The notes: a model not told the origin generated them from the sequence alone. Numbered from the stretch's first letter, positions 10,601 to 20,930 are shown. The stretch is 64,000 bases of DNA from Symbiodinium natans (GCA_905221605.1 CAJNDS010000691.1:62001-126000); one strand, 5' to 3'. Program-made: numbers and translations.

Positions 10601-12890
10601 AACCCCTTGGGTAGCCAAACTTTTGCAGGGCCATCAACGATGTTCAAATCACTCGGGATTATCTGGAGCAGTACTATGACAGGAGGCACCCGAAGCCATA
10701 CGACGTAGGGTTTTCGATAGCTGCTTCATGGCACCTGATAAACCCTAAACCCAAACCGAGCCCAAAAAGCCTTGCATAAGAAGGCCTTTGGGCCCAACAA
10801 CCTTAAAATCAGAGTCCTTAGAGCTTAGGGTACTGCAGACCCTAGACCCTAAACCCTAAACCCTAAACCCTAAACCCTAAACCCTAAACCCTAAACCCTA
10901 GTGGCGCCTTTGCGGCGGGGGGAAATCGTGTGGAATGGACTCGCCGCCCCGGCTCCCGGTGCAAGAAGCTGGAGTCGAGGCACTTCCGAAGCCCTAAACC
11001 CTAAACCCTAAACCCTAAACCCTAAACCCTAAACCCTAAACCCTAAACCCTAAACCCTAAACCCTAAACCCTAGAGTGAGTACACTTTACACTTTTTGGG
11101 ATACTCTAGCCCCCTATAGAACTGAAAGTGTCCACTTTTTGGGGGCTTATGAGCCCAGCAACCAAGGTTATAGAGTTCGGATGGGAGGGGGGTTCAAGGG
11201 GGGTTTGTAACCCAAGGTTCCCTAATGCTCCCTACTGCTCCCTAAGGCTCCCTAAGCTTCCCTAAAGTTTTCTGGGTGCCTACCCACGGTTTAGGGTTTA
11301 GGCTTAGGGTTTAGGGTTTAGGGTTTAGGGTTTAGGGTTAAGAACCCTATAATCTTGGTCATTGCCACGAGCAACGGTTACCTTGGTAGCCCAGTGTACC
11401 CTTTTGCCCTTTTTTGGGGGGTCAAGGTTGCCTTTAAAAGTAGCCAAGCAAAAAAGGGTACCCTTGTCGTAATGGTTAATGGGCTACCAAGTTGCTGTTG
11501 CCATTGTCCCTGTTGGTGTGACCCCTAAACCCGGGTTTAGGGTTTAGGGGTTAGGGTTTAGGGTTTAGGGTTTAGGGTCTCTGCTGAGTAAAGGGAGTTG
11601 AGGGTTTAGGTTCGTTCCGCAATCGTCGACGCACTAGGAAAGTGCAAAAACCGCTGAAGTTTCTTCAGCCAGGCCAAAACCTAACAACAACTCAACCGTA
11701 AGCCGCAACCTGAACCCTCTAGAAACCCTCAACCTTAGGTTTACCCTCAAACCTAAACCCTCAACCCTCAATCCCTAAACCCTAAGCCCCTAAACCCTAA
11801 ACCCTAAACCCCTCAACCCTCAACCCCTAAACCCTAAGCCCCTAAACCCCAAAACCCTCAATCCCAGCATCCCAAGGAGTCCTCGGAGGTCTTCGACCTG
11901 GCCCTGGACGTCTTCCGCGACTCCGCGCGTCCAGCAGTGCCTGTGGAGGAGCAGCTGCATCGCTTAGGGTTTAGGGTTTAGGGTTTAGGGTTTAGGGTTT
12001 AGGGTTTAGGGTTTAGGGTTTAGGGTTTAGGGTTTAGGGTTTAGGGTTTAGGGTTTAGGGGCAGTTTCATGGCCCCATTAGTATGGGCCCTTAAAAGGGG
12101 GCCCCTTATATGCCCTATGCAACCCAAGGGCCCAGACTTCAGAACCATGTAACTACCCTTCGAGTTTTGAGTTTCGGGTTTGGGGGTTTGGGGGTTTTTG
12201 GGTTGGTCTTTTGGGGTTTATTTGGGTTCTAGGGTTGTTCAGGGGTTTCGGGTTTGGTGTTCAAGGTTTTGGGGTTTAGAGCTAGAGCTAGGGGTTTGGA
12301 GTTTAGGGTTCTGGGGTTTTGGGTTCTGTCATCATGGCCTTATATGGTGCACTGAAGTTCTCTCATCGGGCCTATGTGCGCCACATACATGGATCCCATA
12401 ATAGGAGGCGTGGATCCCTGCCACAGGCCCCGCCTAGTATAGCTGCACCCTCGACATCCTACACCCCATGTCCTAAACCCTAAACCCGAAGTCCCAAACC
12501 CTAACCCTAAACCCTAAACCCTAAACCCTAAACCCTAAACCCTAAACCCTAAACCCTAAACCCTAAACCCTAAACCCTAAACCCTAAACCCTAAGCAACC
12601 CTAAGTCCTCATTACTTCTGCTTGCAGTGATTTGATTCCGGCGCCCGAAGTACTTGAGGTGGCCGTATTCTTGCTCCAAGTCTAGGGCGAAGAGGTATCA
12701 ACCCTAAACCCTAAACCCTCAACCCTAAACCCTAATTAAACCCTAAGCAACCCCAAGTCCTCAACCATATGCCCCAAACACAGCTTGGGTTCCTCCTTTG
12801 CAGGAGTGGGACCGGCGCTTGCGTGAAGGCCACGGCATCCACTTCGTGGCGCGGCAGGCTTCGACGCGGGTGGGGCAGTCTGCAGCATAG
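7663..12890 (+). CDS. Unrecognised multi-exon gene
   Basis: I do not recognise the product. The most upstream exon, 7663-7735, contains ATG 7689 (MQPLLDSHPEGRIVL) and ends at donor GTAAAG. Well-formed downstream exons are 8786-8815, 9420-9486, 10480-10511, 10629-10704, 11868-11968, 12628-12679 and 12804-12890. Pairs 10480/10629 and 11868/12628/12804 agree in phase. The last three read HPKESSEVFDLALDVFRDSA onward, then DLIPAPEVLEVAVFLLQ, then EWDRRLREGHGIHFVARQAS and a TAG that falls inside a telomere-like TAGGGTTTAG. If a GC donor at 12882 is used instead, exon 13223-13330 (EGRLVSFLTAYESNKSRR onward, TGA) would be the true end. Several internal exons are probably missing, and this could be two genes. 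Confidence 0.45.
8276..9231 (+). CDS. Candidate coding pieces inside the second gene
   Basis: Exon 8786-8815 (EEGSLHPGAH, donor GTAGGG) and exon 9160-9231 (acceptor gctgtgtgcag, ARRIVEQRQQDRRCC onward) look real. Stretch 8376-8520 is open as RALQGSCKRVATRGCQSH and onward, and 8862-9072 is open for 70 codons without telomeric repeat. I cannot order or join these with certainty. Confidence 0.3.
9232..9381 (+). mobile_element. TTGCTTAAG-family element with homopolymer core
   Basis: Arms TTGCTTAAGAACC and GGTTCTTAAGCAA; inside are C16-A20 on the left and T14-G16 on the right, themselves complementary. The right end reads ATTCCTAG, giving an AG. Other copies: 29852-29964, 34226-34342, 36915-37020, 38135-38244, 52098-52352 and a lone right end at 17086-17121. 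Confidence 0.65.
9420..9486 (+). CDS. Exon after an element-containing intron
   Basis: Acceptor cacctggcag, one base, then 22 codons (SFDNARRRLLGFPNISDQAL onward), donor GTTGAG. The intron before it holds a complete TTGCTTAAG-type element (9232-9381). No family recognised. Confidence 0.55.
9718..9830 (+). mobile_element. CCCAG-family element
   Basis: Arms CTAGGCTGCCCAG and CTGGGCAGCCTAG, flanked by TCAC on both sides. The interior has the family pattern: cccttttt...gggggg, ggttccc, then aaaaaagggcaccc. It ends in TAG, so it could supply an acceptor to the open stretch beginning ATG 9846 (MELSPPRAAAPTLASPPS). Confidence 0.65.
10397..11075. repeat. Four CCCTAAA arrays around exons
   Basis: Arrays at about 10400-10456, 10525-10592, 10845-10900 and 10990-11072, between exons of the second gene. 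Confidence 0.75.
10480..10704 (+). CDS. Two phase-matched exons
   Basis: Exon 10480-10511 follows tgtgctctgcag and reads FGSSLLRFSS. Exon 10629-10704 follows ccaaacttttgcag and reads AINDVQITRDYLEQYYDRRH onward, then donor GTAGGG. The split codon joins to Pro. The intron is mostly a CCCTAAA array (10525-10595). Function unknown. Confidence 0.6.
11382..11491 (+). mobile_element. CCCAG-family element
   Basis: Arms CTTGGTAGCCCAG and a near copy of its complement ending GGGCTACCAAG. Same internal plan as the copies at 9718 and 60620. Confidence 0.6.
11868..12890 (+). CDS. Three phase-matched 3' exons
   Basis: Exons 11868-11968, 12628-12679 and 12804-12890 join without a phase break. Donors are GTTTAGGG, GTCTAGGG and a terminal TAG. 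The first intron starts with a TTTAGGG array (11965-12060) and ends after a CCCTAAA array (12480-12595). The encoded segment looks helical (LEVAVFLLQEWDRRLREG). No family recognised. Confidence 0.6.
11962..12062. repeat. TTTAGGG array starting at a donor
   Basis: About 14 perfect units; the first GTTTAGGG is the donor of exon 11868-11968. The same intron ends with a CCCTAAA array at 12480-12595. Confidence 0.75.
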
Positions 12891-13629
12891 GGTTTAGCGT
12901 TTAGGGTTTGGGGTTTGGGGTTTAGGGTTTAGGGTTTAGGAAGGAGTTGGTTGATCTGGGTGTTAACCCGGTATTGATGGGGCAGACGGCATGCTTGGCA
13001 AGATAGAGATCCCTGAGTTAAGACCCAGAACATACCATCAAGAGCTTTTCACAAGTTTAGGGTATAGGGTTTAGGGTTTAGGGTTTAGGTTTAGGGTTTA
13101 GGGTTTAGGGTTTAGGGTTTAGGGTTTAGGGTTTAGGGTTTAGGGTTTAGGGCTAGGAAGGATGGAGATCCCTGAGTGATCCTTCAACCTGAGACCAGAC
13201 TTTTGACATGACACCTGCGCAGGAGGGACGGCTGGTGAGCTTCCTCACGGCGTACGAAAGCAACAAATCCCGACGAACTTGCCCGACGCACTCAGACAGC
13301 GACTGCCTGCATGCGCCTTGGCAGAGCTGAAGGGTTTAGGGTTCAGGGTTCAGGGTTCAGGGTTTAGGGTTTAGGGCATGTAGAGAGTTCTGGATGCACA
13401 TGGGGGTTTCCGAAGCTAGGGGTACCTTGTTAGGGTCCTTATTATAAGGGAATCCTACTACTTGTGGGGGGTCGTGTTTCGGGTCCCCTTTTTTGGTAAA
13501 CTCCCACATCCCAGACTTGAAATCCTAAGCCCTGCGCCCATGCACTCCATACCCACAACTTCCAAAGCCCCCCCAAACAACAAGTGTTCCCCGCATCAGA
13601 AATACTAGGATCTGATGATCCTAACATAC

Positions 13630-14008
13630 CCGATTATAAACCCTAAAACCTTAAAACCCAAAAACCCTAAAACCCTAAAAACCCTAAAACCCTAAAACCC
13701 TAAAACCCTAAAACCCTAAAACCCTAAAACCCTAAACCCTAAACCATGATCCTCTGAAACAGCGTCGGCAATGTTCCGCAATGAAGCTCTTTAGGAGCCT
13801 AGACGTACGTCTGAATGATCCAGGCCGCAATCGGCCCCTCCGGAATCGTCCAGTAAATCGAAGCCTTCGATCCCTCAGCCCTGAAGGGCCCTAAACCCTA
13901 AACCCTAAACCCTAAACCCTAAACCCTAAACCCTAAACCCTAAACCCTAAACCCTAAACCCTAAACCCTAAACCCTAAACCCTAAACCCTAAACCCTAAA
14001 CCCTAAAC
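13630..14008. repeat. CCCTAAAA array then CCCTAAA array
   Basis: 13640-13740 is an eight-base CCCTAAAA array; 13885-14008 is a perfect seven-base array of about 17 units. Between 13331 and 15915 the only exon candidates are those listed at 13763 and 14710. Confidence 0.75.
13763..13804 (+). CDS. Candidate exon
   Basis: Acceptor cctctgaaacag, 14 codons (RRQCSAMKLFRSLD), donor GTACGT. The frame stays open to 13890, so the donor choice is uncertain. It is flanked by an eight-base CCCTAAAA array on the left and a CCCTAAA array on the right. Confidence 0.35.
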
Positions 14009-14236
14009 TGTACACGTCGAAAATCTTGCGCCTGCGTGACCCTGCGCAAAAGCCATAGAGAGACTTTTGATGCGAAGCTCAGCCCCCAAGCCGCAAACCC
14101 CAAACCCCAAACCCTAAACCCTAAACCCTACACCCTAAACCCCCCAAAAACGTAAGTCCAAAACCCCTCAGGCAAGCCCCGGCTCGCCCTGAAACCCCAA
14201 GAAGCCCAAAAGCCCTGCAAAGGCTTCCCCTAGGAC

Positions 14237-14312
14237 AGTATTGGGTTTAGGGTTTAGGGTTTAGGGTTTCGGGTTTCGGGTTTCGGGTTTCGGGTTTCGG
14301 GTTTCGGGTTGG
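14237..14312. repeat. TTTAGGG array turning into TTTCGGG
   Basis: Four TTTAGGG units followed by seven TTTCGGG units; the variant is homogenised locally. A second TTTCGGG run is at 40458-40487. Confidence 0.75.
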
Positions 14313-14709
14313 GTAGTTTCCTTACAATTTCTGCTAAGAGAGGCTTCTTATACACACTAAATTGTTTCCAAGAGGCTATATAAACAGGGGTTACCCACCC
14401 TAAACCCTAAAAAAAATCAAAGGCAAACCTAAAAAAAATCGAAAACCCTGAAAAAGCCCCAAAACCCTCAAAAATCCTAACAAAGCCCTAAAGCCCTGAA
14501 AACCCACACCCTTTGTCAGGGCTCACAATTCAAACCCTGGAGCAGGCCGAAGCCAAGTAGTGCCCTTATTCCCTTTTTGGGGGCTCTAGGTTCCCCTATA
14601 AACCCCTTTAAACAAAAAAGGGGCACCCTTTTTAATCCTAGGTTACCTTTTTGGGTTTAGGGTTTAGGGTTTAGGGTTTAGGGTTTAGGGTCCCGGGAGC
14701 GGGCCGCAG

Positions 14710-14792
14710 CTCTGCCTCGCTCCAAAGGTTTGGATGGCTGGGACGCGGCAAGACTGCCGGGGTCGTGGCATCTTGGCGTTGATGGGTTCTTA
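14710..14792 (+). CDS. Candidate exon between telomeric arrays
   Basis: Acceptor ggagcgggccgcag, then a stretch open in one frame to a TAG formed by TTAGGG (LCLAPKVWMAGTRQDCRGRG onward). A second frame is also open, so the reading frame is not settled. Confidence 0.25.
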
Positions 14793-15008
14793 GGGTTTAG
14801 GGTTTAGGGTTCTTAGGTTTTTTAGGGTTTAGGGTTTAGGGACATACATAATATGGGTAGTTCTCTGAATTCGGGTCCCTTTTTCGGATCCGTTTGTACA
14901 GGGTGCCGCCTACCCAAAAGGGACCCTACTTTAGGAAACTCAACATTTTACAGTTGTATCAACATGCTCTTCTACTTCTGTGATATGCATCTGGGCAGCT
15001 TTCTTTGT

Positions 15009-15042
<34 letters not shown>

Positions 15043-15485
15043 GAAGGTGGCCCAGACCCTAATGGCCCTTATTATTGGAGTGCTTTTGGAGTGGCCTCAG
15101 GTTGTGGAAGGCAAGCTGTTGAGGGTTCCTTGGTTTGCTTAAGGGCTTAAGGTTTTAGGGTTTCGGTGTGGAGGCAGGCTACCTTTTTTTTGTTGTTGCA
15201 GGTATAGCAAGTAGCTGACCCGTAGGCTTCTTCTGATACCCATGAGCTCTCGTGTACCCTAGCGAGCCTGATACGACCACGCGGTTTAGGGTTTCAGTGT
15301 GTCACCCTAACCCCCTGAACCCCAACAGTCCTCGATGTCAAGCCGAGACACTAAGGCCTGAAGCCGAAACCCTAAACCTTAAACCCGAAACCCTTCAAGT
15401 ACTTGGGCCAGGGCCGGGGCCGCTGTCTAAGTCATCTATACTCAAGTTGATGCAGAAGCTCCCTAAAGCCCTCTGCCCCAACGCC

Positions 15486-15486
<1 letters not shown>

Positions 15487-15519
<33 letters not shown>

Positions 15520-15538
15520 ATATGTATATATGTATATG

Positions 15539-15570
<32 letters not shown>

Positions 15571-15650
15571 CATATAGTTATGCATATACATATACAAAAA
15601 TATATATATATATATATATACACATGTATATGCATATGTATATGTATGCA
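15487..15650. repeat. TA-rich microsatellite
   Basis: (TA)n with ATGTA and CATA interruptions. A G33 run lies at 15008-15040, and another TA tract at 57684-57735. Confidence 0.85.
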
Positions 15651-15915
15651 CCCTTAAGCCTGGCTTCTGCATGAATTGGATGGTCCCAAACCTAGCCCAG
15701 ATTCGGCCGTTGGTGTTTCGGTGCTAGGAGGTTCGCGGATAGTCAGAGGGTTCTTTGGGCTCATGCTCTTCTTGGAGGCAGCCAAACCGTAAGACGACAA
15801 ACTGGCCCTGAACCCTAAAGCCGTTAACCCATGACCCCAAGCCCTACATGAATCAAGTGGGTCCCTCTCTCTTTCCTTTTTTTTCTCGCTCTCTCCCTCT
15901 CTGTCTGGTCTCCAG

Positions 15916-16188
15916 GTGTCATGACCTCCCTCTTCGAAGCAGCAGAGAGCACGGCGCGGAGACGGGGCCTGAGGTGCGCGAACGGGTCTGGGGAATTTAG
16001 GGTTTAGGGTTTAGGGTTTAGGGTTTAGGGTTTAGGGCCACATTAGGGTTCGAAATTTGGGGCTTGAGAGTTTCGGGATATGGGCGTTGCCGCCTTCTGT
16101 CTTATCGCTGGTGGGGTTTCTGGTGCCACCCCTCCTGCAAGTCTGGTCTGGGTATCAAATTTCAAGGGATGTTCATTCGTGCTCCTAA
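15916..16188 (+). CDS. 3' end of a gene: two exons, hydrophobic C-terminus
   Basis: Exon 15916-16001 follows the strong acceptor ctgtctggtctccag and reads VMTSLFEAAESTARRRGL onward; its donor is GTTTAGGG. Exon 16069-16188 joins in phase 0 and reads SFGIWALPPSVLSLVGFLVP onward, ending SCS and TAA 16186-16188. The middle of the last exon is hydrophobic enough for one membrane segment. The 67-nt intron is nearly all TTTAGGG. Upstream exons are not resolved. Family unknown. Confidence 0.5.
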
Positions 16189-16341
16189 GGTTGTAATCAC
16201 CTCTAAAGCTTCCCTTTAATATACTCCTAATATGGCCCCTATACTACCTTCAGGATCTTGAAAAGGGTGTCAAGGTTGCACGCCTAAAGGTCCAAGGTAC
16301 AACCCCTGCAAAGTTTCACGGCCAGCAGAGGCTCTTGGATT

Positions 16342-16488
16342 TACTTGGAGGTTCATAGTACTTTGTTACCGAACTCTTACAACTGTACTTATCGCCCAAT
16401 TGTAACCCCATTAGGGTACTTAAGGGGCTTATGTGTGGGTTATGACTACATTTAAATCATGGGTCACTAAGGGCCCTGAACCTCCAAG
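16342..16488 (+). mobile_element. TACTTGGAGG-family element giving an acceptor
   Basis: TTACTTGGAGGTTCATAGTA on the left; on the right GGCCCTGAACCTCCAAG, which forms the acceptor of exon 16489. Other copies: 23838-23961, 33755-33845 (left end), 56083-56204, 56615-56735 and 57244-57390. Confidence 0.6.
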
Positions 16489-17041
16489 CAGGGGTTCTGG
16501 GAGCGATTCGGGGGATGAAGTGCTTGCCCACGCAGAGGTACCTCACGCTGAATACCTACCCGGAGAGGCTGCTTACACAGCACCTATTCAACCGTTTTGG
16601 GTTTTTGTGATGCTTTCGGGTCGATTTGGCTCAGGCTAGTTAGAACCTCGCCTTTCCAATGATGCAGGTTTCCAGACATGTTCAAGCTTGCCACACTGCG
16701 CTGGGGGATGTGCGAAGATGTCGCGGAGGATGCTGGCATGAAGGACTCGGATGCTGGGAAAGTCTTCCTCCTCAAGGTCTTGAGCTGACTGTGTGAGGAT
16801 AGAAGATCCGAGGCAGCGTACAGCGACGTCATCCTCACGCCAAAAGTTCGCAGAAGCCGCGCTTTACACGCTACATTCACGAACTGATGATGCGTCCGTT
16901 TTCGGAGGTTTGAGGCTACGACCTGGAGCCAGACATCCCCTGGGCAGGCGTTGAAGACATGGACTTGAGAGACAGGGTTGGGATCGAGCCCATCTGGATG
17001 GCTTCGCCATCGACCAGTTGCTTCAGAACCCTCCAAGAACT
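16489..17041 (+). CDS. Coding region, acidic, possibly interrupted
   Basis: Exon 16489-16593 begins right after an inverted-repeat element whose end supplies the acceptor (gaacctccaag); it reads RGSGSDSGDEVLAHAEVP onward. Exon 16668-16776 (acceptor aatgatgcag) joins in phase and reads FPDMFKLATLRWGMCEDVAE onward to donor GTCTTG. Further + strand open pieces follow: one from 16834 ending MMRPFSE, and one reading PDIPWAGVEDMDLRDRVGIE onward to TAA near 17041. The last two lie in one frame, separated only by GTT-TGA-GGC, too close for a normal intron. This could be a pseudogene, an assembly error or a read-through stop. A 150-codon reverse ORF here looks like a shadow. Confidence 0.4.
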
Positions 17042-17220
17042 CAAAGCATATTCTTCCTTATAAGGGCAAGATAGGGATGGTTACCTTCATTTTTTTGGGG
17101 TGGTTCTTAAGCAAATAGTAGTTGTCAGTGTAGATCGTTCAGATCTGGCGTGGTCCCCTGCACACTGTTGGACGTGAGCAGCAAGCGTCCGACCCAACCG
17201 TGGACGGTCTAAACCCTAAA

Positions 17221-17325
17221 CTGGGTTGTGCTTTGGGATAAGTTTTAATTTCCCTTCCTTCTTTAAAGGGGAACCTATTCATAAATCATTTTCGAAGGGT
17301 TCAAAGCACAACTGAGTGAATCCTA
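17221..17325. mobile_element. Short inverted-repeat element
   Basis: Arms TTGTGCTTTG and CAAAGCACAA lie about 75 bp apart, with a pyrimidine-rich then purine-rich centre (tttcccttccttctttaaagggg). No coding capacity. It resembles the other short inverted-repeat elements of the window, but I saw only one copy. Confidence 0.4.
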
Positions 17326-18385
17326 TAATCCCTAACCCTTAGGCTCAAAATTCGCCCGAAAACCTCGTATTAGCAGGCCTCAGGGCCCCAAAACCTTAAA
17401 ATGAGAGTCCTTAGAGACTATGTAGGGTAACCGAAGCCCGAAGCCCGAAGCCCGAAGGGCCCGAAGCCGAAGCCCGAAGCCCCGACGTGAGCTTGCCAGA
17501 AAAAAGTCCCCGGGGGCGCAGCCTGGCTGTTGACATCGATTGCGAGCTGGCTTAGGGTTTAGGGGTTTAGGGGCTTAGGGGTTTAGGGTTTAGGGTTTAG
17601 GGTTTAGGGTTTAGGGTTGCAAGAACCAAGCCCTTTGATGACAAGGCAAAATGTCCACCAAATTCTATAGCTTCCATGAAATGAACCCCCCAAGAAAGGA
17701 TAGCCTTCATGTTTCGGAGCACCCCCCCGCAAGTAGGTCAAAAGTAGCTGAAGGAGAGGCTTCATCGACTTGTCACGGCTCGTACCCTGAACCTTCAACC
17801 CTAAACCAATAATCGGCCCGTTGTTTGTGGACGAGAGCCAGCAGAAAAAAAGGGTTTAGGGTTTAGGGTTTAGGGTTTAGGGTTTAGGGTTTAGGGTTCT
17901 TATATGCACAGCGACCCATCTGCCCCTGCGTTATGCAACAAACTTCAGTTCAGAGTAAGAGCTCTAGTTTGAGTCACGTCTTTCGTAACATCCCGGGGGC
18001 TCCATGGCCCTAAACCCTAAAGCCTAAACCCTAAACCCTAAACCCTAAACCCTAAACCCTAAACCCCGGCTTCTTTGGGAGAGCAGCCTGGCACCGTGAC
18101 CATGGAATGTTCTGCGCACCTTCGTGGGTTGGGTTTAGGGTTTAGGGTTTAGGGCCTTAGGGTGTAGGGTTGGGTTGAGGGCTCAGGGTTGAGGGTTCAG
18201 GGTATTTGTGTGGGCCCAGAACATGTTAGGCCTAGTTTTAGGCAAAGCCCCTAAACCCCAAGCCCTGTAGACCTAAACTCGAAACCCTAAACCCCAAACC
18301 CTAAACCCTAAACCTTAAACCCTAGACCCTAGACCCGAAAGCCTAAACCCTAAACCCTAAACCCTAAACTGCTTTTGCTCTCGAG

Positions 18386-18880
18386 AAAGCCAAAGACTTG
18401 CACCGTGGATGCGACCAGCTGAGCCTTCTGTCTGTGGAGTAAGCTCCACGGGTTTAGGGTTTAGGGTTTAGGGTTTAGGGTTTAGGGTTTAGGGTTTAGG
18501 GTTTAGGGTTTAGGGTTTAGGGGGGTTCATGAGAGGTAGGTACCTAGGGAACGTCTTAGGAATCTTAGGCTTTGGGGAGTATTAGTGAACCTTTGGGTTA
18601 CATACCGCCCTTTGAACCCCCCTCCCTTTCCAGCACCTTTAAACCAAAAGGGCGCGCCTGTTTTTTCCTAGGTTCCACTTCTGTCTAGTATTGTTCTGTT
18701 TTTGGGCACCACGATTATCGGGCTTCGAACGATAAAAGGAGACCCTAAACTTTAAGCCCTAAACCCTAACCCCTAACCCCCCCCCCCCGCCCCCCGCCCC
18801 TTTTACAGAACCTTTCATTTGAAGCCTCAAGGGCCCGGGCCAAAAGAGTACGTTGCTGCCTTGAAAGAAGGTGCTACAGA
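18386..18880 (+). CDS. Candidate exons 18386-18434 and 18809-18880
   Basis: 18809-18880 is well formed: acceptor cgccccttttacag, one base, then TFHLKPQGPGPKEYVAALKE onward, donor GTTTAGGG. 18386-18434 follows ctctcgagaaag and reads KDLHRGCDQLSLLSVE with donor GTAAGC; a second frame is also open. Their gene is not identified; they could be upstream exons of the SDR gene or belong to the gene at 16.5 kb. Confidence 0.35.
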
Positions 18881-19767
18881 GTTTAGGGTTTAGGGCTAGG
18901 GTTTTGGGTGTAGGGCTTATCTAGTTTTGGGGGACATGTGCTGTTCCTTCGCTCGGGTTGCCCATAGACTCAGAAACAGGGCTGTAGACAGGTGGCTTCC
19001 CGCTGCCGTGCGCCGCACTCGCGCTGGTCGCGGCATGGGGGAGGCTGTTTGTTTGTGTTTAGGGTCTAGGGTGTAGGGGTTTAGGGTAATCGGAGTTGAG
19101 GCAGCAGATGATCTTTGAAACCGACCTCGATGGTCGACCATACAATGGCTGTCTCAGCAAGAGATGAGTTTGTTGCTACACCTTATCCTCGGCACTTCCC
19201 CCTCACGACCCTCACGCCCCATAAGGTAATCAAATAATCCACTGGACATGTTTGAAATTGTTCTAGGGCCCGGAAGAATTACGAATAATATTCCCTTCGG
19301 ATCCCTATATAAGTATACTAGTATACTGTCACTGTGAGAACCCCAAAACCCTATTTCGACTATTAAGGCCTCTAGAGTGCCTGTACTGGGGTGGCTTGGG
19401 GAAACTGAGTAGTTTCAGACAGGGCTTGCCCCTCTGGAAGTTGCACCATCCTGCCCATAGAAACCTGCCAACTGCAAGCCGCGAACCCTCAACCCTATCG
19501 GAATTAGGTTAGTTCCTGAACCCCCCCCCCCCACCCCCACCCCCCCTTACCAAAAGCGCCGGAACTCCATATGGAAAGAACCTGGAGTATCCTCCATATG
19601 TATTTTCACTCAGGAATCCTTAGCAAATTCTTGTGAAGGATCCTAAGACGAAGTCCTACTCTGATTTTGGCTACGGGATATGGGATGTAAACCCTAAACC
19701 CTAAACCCTAAACCCCAAACCCTAAACCCTAAACCCTAAACCCCAAACCCTAAACCCTAAACACCAG

Positions 19768-19855
19768 GTCTTCCCTGCGGCGGCGGGGTGTGGGATGCCG
19801 TGATGGTGCAGAGAAGGTGGCGAGGACCAAGCGCGGGCCTTGAATCGGCGACCCC
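19768..19855 (+). CDS. Candidate exon
   Basis: Acceptor aaacaccag after a CCCTAAA array. Two frames are open (LPCGGGVWDAVMVQRRWRGP onward, or SSLRRRGVGCRDGAEKVAR). The donor is not clear. Function unknown. Confidence 0.25.
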
Positions 19856-20370
19856 CACCCCCCCAACCCTATTTAGGGTTTAGGGTTTAGGGTTTAGGGT
19901 TTAAGCCCTAAACCTTAAACCTCCGTTTAGGGTAGTTACCCTAAATGCAAGGGTGGAACCATATGGGCCCTTTGTATGGTCCTTACCATTGCCTCTAAGG
20001 ATCCGAAGTATGGGCCCTTATGACTTTTAAGGTTTTCTGTTCTTCACAAGGGGCCCAATTTGAGGGCCCATACCTGGAACCTTTGACTAACCCAGATATT
20101 TCAGCATCTCTTACCTCCTTGAGGACCAAATGAACCGCAAAATTGGGGTCACATACTCTGATAGTCCCTATTAAAGTATATGAACCATACTCCTAGGGCT
20201 CATTCCGTCCTTAAGGTTAAGAGATTCCTTGATTGTGTGTTAAGGATCCTCCTTAGTTTAACAGTCTGTGGGGAGATCTGGGTTTCGCAGGCTGTACCCG
20301 AAGCCGCAAACCGTAGTTGAACCCCAAAAGCCCCAATCCCCCCCAAACCCCAAAGCCCACACCCTAAACT

Positions 20371-20471
20371 TGGGATGTTGCCCCTTACGCGAACAGTCCT
20401 CAGCAGGGATTATCATGGGGGGGGTACGAGAATCCGTACTAAGGACTGTTAGCATACAGGAGAACATCCCA
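20371..20471. mobile_element. GGGATGTTCCC-family element
   Basis: TGGGATGTTGCCCCTTACGC...AACAGTCCT with mirror arm AGGACTGTTAGCATA...GAACATCCCA, upstream of the SDR gene. Confidence 0.6.
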
Positions 20472-20671
20472 ACCCTAACCTTTAAAAGCCCCAAAACCCT
20501 AAACCCGAAACCCTAAACCCACCCTTAACCCTCTGTTGTGCGAGGACTCCGCTTCTTAGCCCCCTCCATGATGCCATGGCCTCACCAAGGGCTTGTGGGG
20601 TTTAGGGTTTGGGGTTTGGGGTTTGGAGTTTGGAGTTTAGGGCAATTCTCCTTTGTTCATGACGATTTCAG

Positions 20672-20740
20672 TGTTGCCCCTTAGCCCGCCCCAAACGGAA
20701 ACAATGACACCCGAAGTATCGTTGAAACTCCCCTGTCAAG
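20672..20740 (+). CDS. Candidate exon upstream of the SDR gene
   Basis: Acceptor catgacgatttcag, two bases, then LPLSPPQTETMTPEVSLKLP and CQ, donor GTGTGTGT. It ends in phase 1, which does not match the first SDR exon (phase 0), so if it belongs to that gene an exon is missing. An alternative SDR start is 20568-20594 (MMPWPHQGL, donor GTGGGG), which does match. Confidence 0.35.
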
Positions 20741-20930
20741 GTGTGTGTACATAGAGAGAGAGGTTACTCTAGATCGAGTTGTAGGCGTCCGGGTGTCAAA
20801 GTCCAAGCTGAAACCTCAACCGCCCTACACCCTTGACCAGGCGCCCTGTCGAGACGGGAAGGCTTCAGGGTTAAGGGTTTAGGGTTTAGGTATTAGGTGT
20901 AAGGCAATACCCTGCAGCACCCTTTTCTTA

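Noticed and set aside
15252-15674. 140-codon ORF
   Set aside because: Telomere-like DNA followed by a TA microsatellite; Tyr-Ile runs are repeat translation.
20258-20516. 78- and 82-codon ORFs
   Set aside because: They cover a GGGATGTTCCC element and end in Asn-Pro-Lys-Pro from CCCTAAA repeat.
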